A DNA stretch of 64,000 nt, taken from the NCBI GenBank assembly GCA_003864495.1, contig ML133443.1:2663670-2727669 (forward strand), written 5' to 3'. Position numbers and translations under genes: made by a program. Positions 1 to 28,400 of the stretch are shown here, in pieces. Numbering within the stretch: the stretch's first letter is position 1; the number at the start of each line of letters is the position of its first letter. The notes under the pieces are model-generated. The model saw only the letters and a list, made by a program, of their open reading frames with translations. It was not told where the DNA came from and ran no database searches. Origin of the DNA: Nemopilema nomurai. Lineage: Eukaryota > Cnidaria > Scyphozoa > Rhizostomeae > Rhizostomatidae.

Positions 1-404
1 TATGGTTTTCTGAATCTACAGAGAAATGTCCCCTGTCATTTTAGTCTTCTCTCGTTATGGTTTCCTGAATCTACAGAGAAATGTCCCCTGTCATTTTAGT
101 CTTCTCTCGTTATGGTTTCCTGAATCTACAGAGAAATGTCCCCTGTCATTTTATTCTTCTCTCGTTATGGTTTTCTGAATCTACAGAGAAATGTCCCCTG
201 TCATTTTATTCTTCTCTCGTTATGGTTTTCTGAATCTACAGAGAAATGTCCCCTGTCATTTTATTCTTCTCTCGTTATGGTTTTCTGAATCTACAGAGAA
301 ATGTCCCCGTCATTTTATTCTTCTCTCGTTATGGTTTCCTGAATCTACAGAGAAATGTCCCCTGTCATTTTAGTCTTCTCTCGTTATGGTTTCCTGAATC
401 TACC
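1..404. repeat. 55-bp tandem repeat, about 7.3 copies
   Basis: Head-to-tail copies start at 1, 56, 111, 166, 221, 276 and 330, with a partial last copy from about 385. Each unit begins TATGGTTTYCTGAATCTACA and includes GAGAAATGTCCCCTGTCATT. Copies differ mainly at two positions (TTTTC or TTTCC; TTAG or TTAT), and one copy lacks a base at the CCCCTGTC run. The array may begin before the window. It lies upstream of the visible ASAP exons, so it is probably intronic. Open frames run through it only because the unit is poor in stops; I see no sign of coding. Confidence 0.95.
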
Positions 405-2467
405 TTCTATCCGCCATTCAACAGACAAGCGATTTGTTATTCGTATTCTTCTTCTTTCTTGTTCTTTCTTGTTCTATTCTTAATATTTAAAATGTTGGAT
501 CTTTACCTAATACTTTCTACTTTGATGCTCTATTTCAAGCCAAGGGTTCAGAAAAAATCGCGAATCGTAATCCACAAATCCGAAATCTGTATTACTTCTG
601 GCGCTTAGAGGCACTCCAAAGGCTTTATATTTCTTAACTCTATTGCCAGGAATTCTGCTTTTTGTGAGAGTTTTTAACTGAAAGCAAACGATTACATATG
701 AAAAAGTTAATGAAGGTAATCAAACGCCTCAGAAATCATCGATTACTGCCTCATTTACTTTCACCCTAGTTTTAAAGATTATTAGCTGTAATTAAACGCG
801 TCCATTTACAATTTATCTTGCCATTATGTAGCTTCTAAACTCGCTTCAAATTCCAGCCTGCTCTTTATAAACCATTCAGCGTTTCGAAATTCCTGCTAAG
901 TAAAGTCAATCAGCGGTACTTATAAATCAACTTTGGAAACTACATAGCGGTCAATATTTTGGTTGAAATTTTCTAGAGCTCAGTCGAATGCCCACCAAAG
1001 CTCCATGAGTTGCGCTGAGCACGTGCTTTGCAACTGATTGATCGAAACGATTGCCCAAGCACATCGTTTGAAAGGCTTTTTGCCCATGCTTTTTGTTTTA
1101 AAGTTTGATGTGGCATGGCTCTCAAATGTGGCTTCCTTTAAACTGTTTTTTCTTGTAACGTGGACGAGCAGCTGTTTTTCGGCCCAATCTGATTCATACA
1201 TTTGGGCGTTGGAGGCTTTCGATATGGTTGCTGCTAATATCCCAACCATGTGGCTTGAACATTCTGTTCTGAAAGTTAATGTTGTGCTTAAAACGATCTT
1301 AACTGGAGCTCTTGCTTTCTTGGGCAATGGGGCTGTGGTTTTCTGCAAATAATTGCTTCATTGACTTGTACCTACGGCCGCCTAATATAATTTAAACCAT
1401 CGGCAGTACTGGACTTCAAAGTCAAAATTTTTTCTCCTCATCTTCAAATGAAGTTTTGCCAGCTTTGATCTCCGTGGCTATGCCCTTTGGAAGACATTTG
1501 CCGAAATATGTCGGAGTTTTCTTCTTGATAATATAGCGAATAGCAGGTGTTAAAGGAACTTTAGAATCCAACTTTTTTTAATTGATCGCAAAGCAAAATC
1601 TTTTACTCTCAGTTTACTTGTATAGGTTTCCACTGTTTTTTGGGGAATAGGTTGGTTCGCTGTGAGCCTTTGGCACATCTTTAAAGAAAGTCTGAGTTGT
1701 ACCACTTATTTCCATCTAATTGCAAAATATATCAGCAAGCCAGAATTGACGTTTTTGGCAAGGAAACCTATCATTTTTAAAATTAAAATTGAGATATAAT
1801 GCAGTTTTGTAAGGCATAAACGTGTACAAAGGCAGGTTTTGTACAATTCGTTTTGAAAGTTGTATGCCAACTTAGATCAGTTACATGTCAAAAATTTTTC
1901 GTTGGTTACACAATACCTGCCTTACTCCCAATAAATGGAAATATTGAATATCTTGTAGACTATTCTAAATGAATATGTAATATCGGTAATCTGTTACCAA
2001 GAATTGACCAGCGAGGTACAATCACGCGAGGAAATGCACATTGTCATATAGCTACTTGGTAACATACGGTCAACGTTACATTCATGTGCTAACCGAAGCT
2101 CTAGTTTCCCTGTGCCCCAATACAAGGTGTCATGGCGGCCTCTAGTTGTTGATTTAAACCTGCTTTTAATCATATTTTGTTCTCTAAACAATGGAATATA
2201 GATGATTATGGGATGCAGCAGGAAGCGTCTTTATTCATTTGTTTAGCGAGTGAAGAGTCAAAATGACAATGCGGCGAAATAGTCGGTCTGGCTTCCACAC
2301 CACACCTGTTTTCCCCAATTTTGTTGATAACAAAAGGTGTCTAATTGGTGATGCAAAATACTTCTTGCTTTGTGTTTGTGTGAGTTTGAGCCAATTATTG
2401 TACAAGGACTATTTTGCTATTTTATTGGTTTTTGTTTCGAAATGAATATGTTGCTCTTTTGTCTAAG
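405..2467. other. No supported gene; probable 5' intron of the ASAP gene
   Basis: I searched for earlier BAR-domain exons of the ASAP gene that begins at 2468 and found none with the right frame and splice borders, so this is probably one long intron. The only coding-like signal is a 369-bp stretch at 980-1348 that is open on the minus strand and largely open on the plus strand. It matches no family I recognise and is treated under findings. Confidence 0.5.
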
Positions 2468-18482
<16,015 letters not shown>

Positions 18483-18874
18483 AGCTCAATTAGACTTGTT
18501 GACGGGAAAATGTCACATCAATAGAATCATAATTTCGAAATTGTATATTAAATTCATAAAAAGGCAAGCTCAGAATTAGCTGCTGTATCTCAAATTTTGT
18601 TGGGCTTTGTTTAGCATAGCTAACTTTTGTGATACTTAGACGTATGGAAGTAGCGTATTTGTATTATGTGTTAGGTACGGTTTCTGTGACGACTACTCTG
18701 AAAGTAATGTATTTTTGTACGGAGAGCAGATGCAGTGTGATGCACATTCGGAGATATGGCGTCCAATTTAACTGATCGACCTTGTGATTGCCGGATGGGT
18801 TTCATTCTTGAATACCCGCTTTTTTGACCTGCCTGTTTCTTTAGTTGTCAGATTTTTACTTTACCTGCTTGTTA
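18483..18874. other. ASAP 3' UTR and downstream spacer
   Basis: Follows the TGA at 18480-18482. An ATTAAA at 18547-18552 is a possible variant poly(A) signal, about 65 bases after the stop. No other feature is visible before the 21-bp array begins. Confidence 0.4.
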
Positions 18875-19995
18875 GATTGGTCAGTTTTCATTGGTGATTG
18901 GTCAGTTTTCAACGTTGATTGGTCAGTTTTCAACTTTGATTGGTCAGTTTTCAATGTTGATTGATCAGTTTTCATTGTTGATTGGTCAGTTTTCATTGTT
19001 GATTGGTCAGTCTTTATTATTGATTAGTCAGTTTTCAACGTTGATTGGTCAGTTTTCAATGTTGATCGGTCAGTTTTCAATGTTGATTGGTCAGTTTTCA
19101 TTGTTGATTGGTCAGTTTTCATTGTTGATTGGTCAGTTTTCAACGTTGATTGGTCAGTTTTCAACGTTGATTGGTCAGTTTTCATTGTTGATTGATCAGT
19201 TTTCAACGTTGATTGGTCAGTCTTTATTATTGATTAGTCAGTTTTCAACGTTGATTGGTCAGTTTTCATTGTTGATTGGTCAGTTTTCATTGTTGATTAG
19301 TCAGTTTTCAATGTTGATTGGTCAGTTCTCAATGTTGATTGGTCAGTTTTCATTGTTGATTAGTCAGTTTTCAATGTTGATCGGTCAGTTTACAATGTTG
19401 ATTGGTCAGTTTTCATTGTTGATTGGTCAGTTTTCATTGTTGATTAGTCAGTTTTCAACTTTGATTGGTCAGTTTTCAATGTTGATTGATCAGTTTTCAT
19501 TGTTGATTGGTCAGTTTTCATTGTTGATTGGTCAGTCTTTATTATTGATTAGTCAGTTTTCAATGTTGATCGGTCAGTTTTCAATGTTGATCGGTCAGTT
19601 TTCAATGTTGGTTAGTCAGTTTTCAACGTTGATTGGTCAGTTTTCAATGTTGATCGGTCAGTTTTCAATGTTGATTGGTCAGTTTTCATTGTTGATTGGT
19701 CAGTTTTCATTGTTGATTGGTCAGTTTTCAACGTTGATTGGTCAGTTTTCAACGTTGATTGGTCAGTTTTCAACGTTGATTGGTCAGTTTTCATTGTTGA
19801 TTGGTCAGTCTTTATTATTGATTAGTCAGTTTTCAATGTTGATCGGTCAGTTTTCAATGTTGATCGGTCAGTTTTCAATGTTGATTGGTCAGTTTTCATT
19901 GTTGATTGGTCAGTTTTCAACGTTGATTGGTCAGTTTTCAACGTTGATTGGTCAGTTTTCATTGTTGATTGATCAGTTCTCAATGTTGATTTGAT
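18875..19995. repeat. 21-bp minisatellite, 53 units in perfect register
   Basis: The unit is GATTGGTCAGTTTTCAAYGTT and close variants. The first GATTGGTCAG starts at 18875 and the last related GATTGATCAG at 19967, a distance of 1092 bp or exactly 52 x 21, so no net indel occurred although substitutions are common. Variants are GATTGG, GATCGG, GATTAG and GATTGA, followed by CAACG, CAATG or CATTG. A TCTTTATTAT variant recurs at 19011, 19221, 19536 and 19809, spaced 10, 15 and 13 units, which suggests block duplication. The plus strand is open for 367 codons as a seven-residue repeat. I regard this as a by-product of a stop-free 21-bp unit, because no start, splice or family signal supports translation. 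Confidence 0.97.
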
Positions 19996-22452
19996 TCGCT
20001 CTCAACCTGTTTTCAATGTCGCTGCTCTTGTGTGGATTTTCCTTTCCTGGCTTGTTTGTATACTAAAGCGGAAAGTTTGTTTGTAAAATTTTGTAACACA
20101 ATATTTTAATCCTCTTTTTCTTTTGAAGCAATTTTAAAAATTGCCTCGATCTAATTTTGAGCTTGCCTTCTCAATCAAGTTGAGAAAATCGTTAGACAAA
20201 TGTTGTGAATTGTAACGGTCAAAGACTATCATGTTCGACTGCAAGCTTTTGCGGAAGTCATTGGAGACCATGCTGGACCCTTCATTCGAATAATCATTAT
20301 TGCTCGTGGTATTGCCGCAGAGTTTTTAATGCGAGTCGTGTCTATGACTTCATGATTGCCAGTGTTGACTCGTCAGCTCATTAAGGTATGGGAGTCCTAG
20401 CATTCAATGCGTCTTATGACGTCATTTTCAATCTTCAGACTTAACTTATCCCATAAGTCAGGCTATTTTTGTAGTCTTCTCGCATTCATGTTATCCATTT
20501 TCCTATTTGTAGCTTCTTAAACGTCGTTTTTATGGTTAATTTTTTAGTCGTTTCGTGCACGTATAGGCAATTTTCTATCACACTTCCTTGATTGACCACA
20601 TGATTATCGAATCAGCTTTTGTAACGTTGCCAATCATTTAATCAATCAAACAATCAATTGATACCTGTTGATTCGTTACACATTTGAGTACAAACCCCAA
20701 TTTTTGCGAAGAAACGAGAAAGCCGAAGAGGCTATTCACAAAACTACGAATACCCTTAAATTCACTATATCAGACTTTGGATACTAAGCAAAAAGGAAAA
20801 TTAGAAGCTTTGTCAAAATGGCACATATTCCTTTTTTGATGGCTGAATCAGTCTGAGCTGGCTTCTTGAATTCGTGCTATTTCCCTTTGCCGTGGGTTTT
20901 ATTATTTAACCCCTCCCCCTTAATCACAATCAATTCGTTTTGCAACCGTCATCTTATCATCACCCTTCCTACGCTTCATCCAAGAATCGAGAATTGCGCT
21001 GTTGTTCTAATCTATTAGAGCTCTAATTGACTTGAAACGTTGGTAAATCAATCACGTATTTGAAGTATGATTTGGGGCTATGAGATAAGTAGCTACTTCA
21101 GGACTATTTTTCTACTGCGTTTTTGAATATGTTGCGCTCTCATTCTACGTCTGTTATACCGCAATAAAGATTTGTTCTCTTTGTAAATATGACAATGTAT
21201 CATTTTTATAGAGAGTTGTTTGTTTATTGGCTAGCTATAATTAACGTGATGGTGCAAATGTTTCTTGGTTCAAAGTACTCTAATGCCAAATTGCCTCTTA
21301 CTAGTCATGGCCTACATGGCATGGCCTTCTAACATGGCCTCCTTTTCCCTTCATTTTTTAAAGATGCGATCGGCTGCTTTCTGACTCTCTATCTATCTCT
21401 AATTCGGGAACGAGCTAGCTAGGCTGTTGCCTGTACCACTTCACTGAGCATTTGCTTTAGACAGCGAAGTTCAAAGAACATCTCAGAGCGATGACTCCAC
21501 AAGCTCCACCCTGACAAACTCCTAAAACATTGTTATCATAAAGGCTGATGCCAGAATATAAATTGGATATTTTTCTTAACACTAGTTTAATATTGACTGA
21601 AGAGACATATTCCCTCTCAAGCAAATAGTTATCAATGGCTAATCCAATTTAGATACTCAGCCCTCTTTACTTGCCCAGCTTACATTTAATCGTCAATATT
21701 ATCTTCATCAGTAGCATTTCTTTCACTTTTAAACTGTTTTGTAATATCTGTATATGGAGCTGGTCAGCTGTGTTTTTCGTTCTCTAATTAGCGCTGGCAG
21801 AGGCGACATACGCGTCCGATTTCATCGTGTTATTTAACCAGCATTTGGTAATACCAACAATGTTTAATACACAGAGTGCAGTAGATTTTGACGGAAGGGT
21901 GCCACCTATACCAAATGGAGCTTATCTGCCACATTCCGGTGTTTAATCGTGTGTATGATCCTTCCTGTTGGGGCATGTTTCTAAAACAGTAGGAGCTGGA
22001 GGGTTTCCTTTTTTCCACGGGGATACTGCGTGACAAATGAAACAAGGTTCGCGCTTATTTTGACAGCAGCAATCAGGTCAGTGACGCATTTACCCATGGG
22101 CCTACCGGGTCCAGGGGCCCCCCAAGATTTTCAACTTCAGGGATCCCAAAGCATAAATGCGAGCCTGCATCAGGCAACCAAAACGCACTCCTTTAAATAT
22201 GTTTCTGTAACTATTTGGTGCTCACAAACTCCCACAGTGTGGCTTTTTCAAAAAGATGCTTCCCCGTGCTTTCAATAAGTGGAGGGGATTCCCTTATTGC
22301 AGTTATTCCCCCTGTTTGTTGCTTAGAATAGACGTGGTGATTGCTCTCCTGTTTGCTAAGCTTGCTTCCAATATTTACTTCGCAGGGAATTGTTATTTAT
22401 AAGAGGGCAACCAGGTCTTGATATCCATTTATTGTCAGTTTGGTCAGCCAAG
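19996..22452. other. Intergenic; no gene seen
   Basis: Spacer between the 21-bp array and the BPI/LBP-like gene. Short open stretches here show no family resemblance and no splice-linked continuation. AT-rich throughout. The last 60 bases hold a probable core promoter, listed separately. Confidence 0.5.
22394..22404 (+). promoter_or_regulatory. Possible TATA box of the BPI/LBP-like gene
   Basis: TATTTATAAGA lies about 55 bases upstream of the ATG at 22453. With usual TATA spacing, transcription would start near 22425-22430 and give a 5' UTR of about 25 bases. No in-frame ATG competes between the two sites. The call rests on motif and spacing only. Confidence 0.35.
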
Positions 22453-25400
22453 ATGTTACTTAGGCTATCACCTCTTGCAGTCCTTTTGCTTGCTATTGCT
22501 TTGGCTTGTGGCCAGCAAAGAGGCTTGCAGCTTCGTTTGACAGCCAAAGGCCTAAACTATGGTAAGGTTTTCATCCATTTTTACAATTTATCATGCACCC
22601 TACTTATTTGATGCTTTGCTGCAGCGAACACAAGAAATTTTGCGAGTTATTCGCAAACTTCTTTAATTGCGGGGTGAGAGGTATCTTGACCCTTTGATTA
22701 TTCTAAGCTTCTGTTTTCGGTATCCGTATTCCCACCTTTGCTGTTTTTGTGTTTATCTCGTGCCAAAGCCACAAAGTGCGATATTACGAGGCGATCACAA
22801 TCGAAAAGGAGCAATTGTTAATGAGGTTTGAAGGTTTAATTAATATATTATATTAAGTTGTGTATTGAAGTGCAGTATATTTAAGTTTCTTGGGTTTACA
22901 TGGATTGCTTTTGCCCCAAAACATTTTGCATTTAGATTTTTTGTGACGACACATTCATACCAAATGGTACCCCCTACCCTGGTGAGTCTAGTACCCAGGG
23001 TTGGTATCCCCGAGAGGTAAGTTTACATCTAACCAAAAAATTGCATTCTGGCACAAACTGAGTCCTGTCTTTTACCCAGTTGAGCAGTGTTGTAAACTAC
23101 ACGAGTCGATGTTTCTTTCGAAGTCGTTAAACCGGCATCGTTCTTTGACGCCCATAGGAATGGAGCAGGGGATGAAAATCGTGGAGAATGAGCTCTCTGG
23201 GAAGAGACTTAGCAACTTCCATGGCAACGCAGCAGGATTCCAGATCGGGGTTACCAAGTAAATGTGTCGGCCTTTGCTTTTGTCTCTTCAGTTTATTTGC
23301 ATAGCAGTATTAATGTAAAACTCTTATATCAAAATAGAATGGGATAGTGGTACAAGAGTCCAGAAAGAGTTATAACCTTTCTTCGACTGCATTTATTATA
23401 CAAACCTTCCTCATAAACAGCTCGAAACCTATTTTTTGCAATCACTTTCATTGTTTATTATGCAATTCATGAATTTTACATGAACTGGCAAAGCCTACCT
23501 CCGGCTCCCAGCGGCACCATATTTTTGCACACGGTTGACATAGTAAAAGGCCTATTGCAAATTGGGTATAAGGGAATGCGAGAAAGGATGCCACTGACGA
23601 AAAATTGCTTTGCCATTGCTAGAAAAAGCGGTTTTTGCTCGAACCAATTTTTCTCTTTAAGTAAGCAAAAACTGGCTCCTCTAATTCTAGCTATTGCAAG
23701 GTATTGTAGCGAAAATCACTTCACTTCCTAATTCTTGCTTGATTGGTCCTTGACAAGTTAGGGACATTGCTTTGGTATTGTCTTGCCATTTTTTTCATGG
23801 CCTACCCTATCATTCCCCCGAACACATATTGCCAGTTCAAATGCAGTCGATCTTTTTCCTGGCCAAGAGGGTGACTGCCTTGCATTTTTTCTAATGCGAA
23901 CAACGGTACCCTTTCTGGTTACATTAGCAAATTTTGGCTTAATGGTTCTCACGTTTGTAATAGCTTAGTGGGCGATCGGGTATAAAGGTGAGGATGTATT
24001 TTTAATGTGGGGGTAGCAGAATGACCCCTGGCTCGAACCCATATATTAGAAGTGTCCTTTTTCTGCGCTTCCCACCCTATAATGCATCACGTAAAACAAG
24101 CGTCCGTTGTCATACGCTAACTCCAATGCTACATTTGCAGCCTCGTTTTGAACAACTTTGTGATTGGCAACGAGAAATTGGTGCCCAGCAGTTCCAGTCT
24201 GACCGCCGCAGTGTCCTCAGTGACCGCCGCAGTGTCCGGACGATTCAGCTACCGGAAGAAGATCGGGTATCGTAACTTTTCTCTTCTTCACTCTACTTTA
24301 TCCCAGCTGCTTAAACCACGGTATAGAGCTAAGCACTAAGGTTTGCTACGCCATCAATCACCATACAGACTGCCGTAAATGACGTCAATATTCAAATCGA
24401 AGTCAGGTCTATACCTCCTTTACTTACCCATGCCACTGAAGTTAAATAAACAGCTAACCCAGCTAACAGCTACGAACTTCATAATCCCCAATGCCTCTAA
24501 GGATTTTACGATAAAATAATGTTAAGGTTGAAACTCTGAGTACCAACTTTGGACTGTCCCGCTCTCTAATGACATGCTCTGCCTTATTTCATCCAAGCAC
24601 ATTTGGATTCTATAGCATCCCCCCCCCCCCCCCTCTTCTCTCCACTTACAATGCTTTGAACCATAAAAACGTCCTTATCATAAATTGTTCTTTCAATACT
24701 AATTCACACCTATTTACTTTGTCGTAGTTGGGTTACAATCAAAGACTCAATGAACATCCGAGTCAGAGCCACTGGAGTCAGCTTCTCCTTATCCACGCGT
24801 TTCGGTAAGTATGGTTCTTGAGAGCCTCTGAATTATCCCCGCTATTCAACACAGAGCTGACAAAATCAACAAAATAATAGTTATGTGCTTTTCAAAAGAG
24901 CTGATTGGTGTTCCTTTCCTTGTGATTCATCTTTTCCCAATACCCCCAGTGATCCTTCTTACTGATTCAGTATGAAATCGATTATCCTCAGCTGTCTCGC
25001 TAAGCGTTACCATGAAGTCAGTGATGTTAGAAATTAGCCAAATGCTTTACACTACATTTATTTCTTGTTTATCTCCAGGCGCCCAAAGTGGTCGCCCGAC
25101 CATTGGAGTTAATTCTTGCTCAGCGCACATTGGAAGTTTCAAAGTGGATGTTTCTGGCTCGCGAGCAAGGTGTCCCTTATGCTTCTTGTCTCAGTTCAGA
25201 ATTCTTCCTCATTTTCATTTTATAGCGTCAGCCATTTTGGGAAATGCTTCCAATTCATCGCTTGTGTAAATGCTCGATAATAGCTAGATTTACAATGTCT
25301 TGTTGCACTTTAACACCATGGTGAAATTATTTGGTGCAGATCTTCTTTTAAGTCTTTCCTCGATTATTTTAAGTATAGTGTTCCATAAACATGAAGTCAA

Positions 25401-28400
25401 TAAGCAACTGCAACATTTTTTTCAATACTTTCAATATTCAATATTTTTTTACCATACTTTCAATAATGTGATTTCAACCTTCACTTCTTAAAAGTATGAA
25501 TTCCTCTCCTTCCACAATTCAGCTGGCTCTACAACTTAATAGCTTCTCTCTTTGAGAGTAAGCTGAGGTCAGAGATCTCAAAAGCGGTATGTTGTCGTCC
25601 AGTATCCATCCTGCCATTCTTGTATCAATGTTTAGCCCCGGTCTTCTAATTCCTAGAAGTATTGATATCACCAAACATTGCTTTAGAATCGATAGAAAGA
25701 AGGAGTTAATGAAATAACACTTTACATAAATCATAACCTTTGTTGCTATTTACTTGATACTCTTTCATTGAATCGACTATTCATGGCAAATTATTTCCGT
25801 ATGTTGACAATTTTTGTTCATATCATATACAGGTGCTGTTCGAGCCTTTTCCCAAATACTAAAAATTGTGCTTTAGAAAAATGTTCACAATGTTTAAGAT
25901 TAGTCATTACTCACGTTAGGTACAAATGCTGAATTGTTTCTTTTAGATGTAAGAATAAGTCGATTAGCACGATGACATATTAATATATCCGATTAGCCGA
26001 AATATTGATATATCAATATTGAATATATACCCATTCATTGGCTTAGCAGCTGTTCCTCAGTAATTGACAAAAATCAGAGTAAGCATAATACAAAACTCAT
26101 CTGCTGTACCCACGTCACGAAACTACCAATGTATATGTAAACATGCATATAGTTTAAAATTCAAATTGATTTCCAATTAGCTCAGCCTTATGACTTATTC
26201 TATGTATATCGTTTCATATTCTATATCAGAATGTGTCGATTACTTTTCACATGCTGTGACACAATATCTAACACTTTTCTGTGTCTTTTCTAAAGATCTG
26301 CAAAGGTGCCACTGACGTGATAAACAGCAAAGGCTCTCGAACTCTTTCCCAATTTCCTGGTATGTCATCGTTAACTCTTGGTGTTGCCTACTTTTGAGCA
26401 TTTCTTCAAAGTTTTGTCCCTAAACCGGATAGGCATGGTACTGTATATAAAAGGTATTCAATGGCATTGAATGAGTGATTTAATATCAAGGGTAGCATGC
26501 CTATTCTAGCACTGTCATCATATCGAACAAAAACTGGTGTAATCCTACTTGTTGTGCCATTTTCTTGTTATACTTTTGCCTCACTTAATGCTACATTTCT
26601 CTAAATGCTATATCTTTCTTTTATTTGCTTATGTTTATGCCTGGTTCTTTCCTGGTTCCACTTCCTGTCTGCTACTTTTTTATTGCTCGGACACCTTATC
26701 AATGGAGAGCTCTTACTACACCTGCTGTTGCAAACTCTCTAGAAACATTCATAAATTTATCATTCTTTCCAGTTCAAGTGACAATTCCAAAGTTTGCTAA
26801 ACTTGACTACCAGCTGACTGCGGTACCATCTCTCAACCAACAGTTCATGGATGTTTTTGTAAAGGTACACAAACGGAAACAATCAACTAAGCATTTTATT
26901 CAGTAAACGATGTCTATTCAGAGTCCCAATTCTCTAAAACATATTGACTCATTAGTTTAGAAGAGAAACATAGTTAGCATGTAAGGTTTGTAGTACAGTC
27001 CTTATCTATAGATTCACAGGTCAGTTTGAAGTGAAGATAGAAACTAAAGGGCTACATATAGTTCCCTAGATATGGCCTATAAAGGAAATACCTGATTCTC
27101 GATTCCTTTAGAATGTTAAAGTCCCTTGACTTCATTCCCTTGGTTTTTTGCAGGGTGAATTTTTACCACTGAACGGAGGCGTTAGCTCAGCGCCACCAAA
27201 TTTCCAGACTACCTCAGACAACAGTAAAATGTTGTACATCTGGGTCTCTGATTACACGCTCAATTCTGCTGTCAATGTCATCCAAAAATCTGGCAAGCTG
27301 TCGAAGAGGCTAAATATCAACGATGATGTACGCCTTTGCACATGTTTTCTATGTTTGTGTTACTGCTTTGAGCCTACCTAAGTATGTGATGTATTTTCGC
27401 AACAATCATTTGGGAGTTTTGAAGTTCCATGCTTCGATGCTCAATCAGTCTAGTGTACCTGTCTCTAGAAATGTAGAATGATTAAATGATGTAAATTTTT
27501 CACAGCTTCCTAAAGTAGTCAAGGACATCCTGAACACAAACGCTCTTGCTATCGTTGTGCCACAGGTAAGGATGCATTGAGATATTTCTCTCTAAAGTAC
27601 GTTAGACCTGTGAAATTGGCATTAGAAACACAGATAAAAACATTGCTGAGAAAAGCACTGCTCTTTTCATTGCCTTTTCATTCTATTCTTTGCTTTCAAT
27701 AAAGCCTGCCTCCGTTTAATAAGTTAAAGTTATAATGATATGATATTAGTAGCAAAAATGATATTTGTTTGTGATTTAATATCACCAAATTAAGATATAT
27801 ATTTAAGTAGAATGAAATTGGGTATTGATTTTTTGTTTTGAAATTTTTCTCTAGCTGGCAGCTCAGTTCCCAAACAGACCACTGGATATCGCATTGCGAT
27901 CTTACAAGACCCCAAAGTTCATCATTGAAGATGGCGCCATTCGTGTGCAGCTTTTTGCCTCTGCTGGTCTGATGGTCTTGAAAAGTGACGGAAGCTTTTT
28001 CGATGCATTTACAATGCAGTTGGTACAAAATACATTTTTGCGACAGCTGCTTGGCCCTTTGTTCTCAAGCTTAAAAGTTTTAGAGATAACGGTCGTCTTA
28101 ACGGTCATCAACAGATCTTCATATCAAAAATCAAGTGAAATTATTTTATTTTGTGTTCCATTGCTACTTTAGCTCAGAACCTGTTTTTTTATAGTCGGGG
28201 TAAGACACCATTGCAAAAAAGTGAAGATTTATATTTCTACTCACATGCCAACAGTTTTCTATATGTTCAGCAAAGTCCAAGCAAATATGGAATTTTTTTG
28301 TCCTAATCAATAAACTTAAGCGAAGAAGCAGCCTTGGCATGCTTAGGTGTTTAGTAGCTATGCTGCTTGATACAACTTCTGAAAATGTTTGTTTTGAGAA

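Noticed and set aside
191..608. Coding frame through the 55-bp repeat
   Set aside because: The frame is created by a stop-poor repeat unit and shifts with the 54-bp copy; there is no homology.
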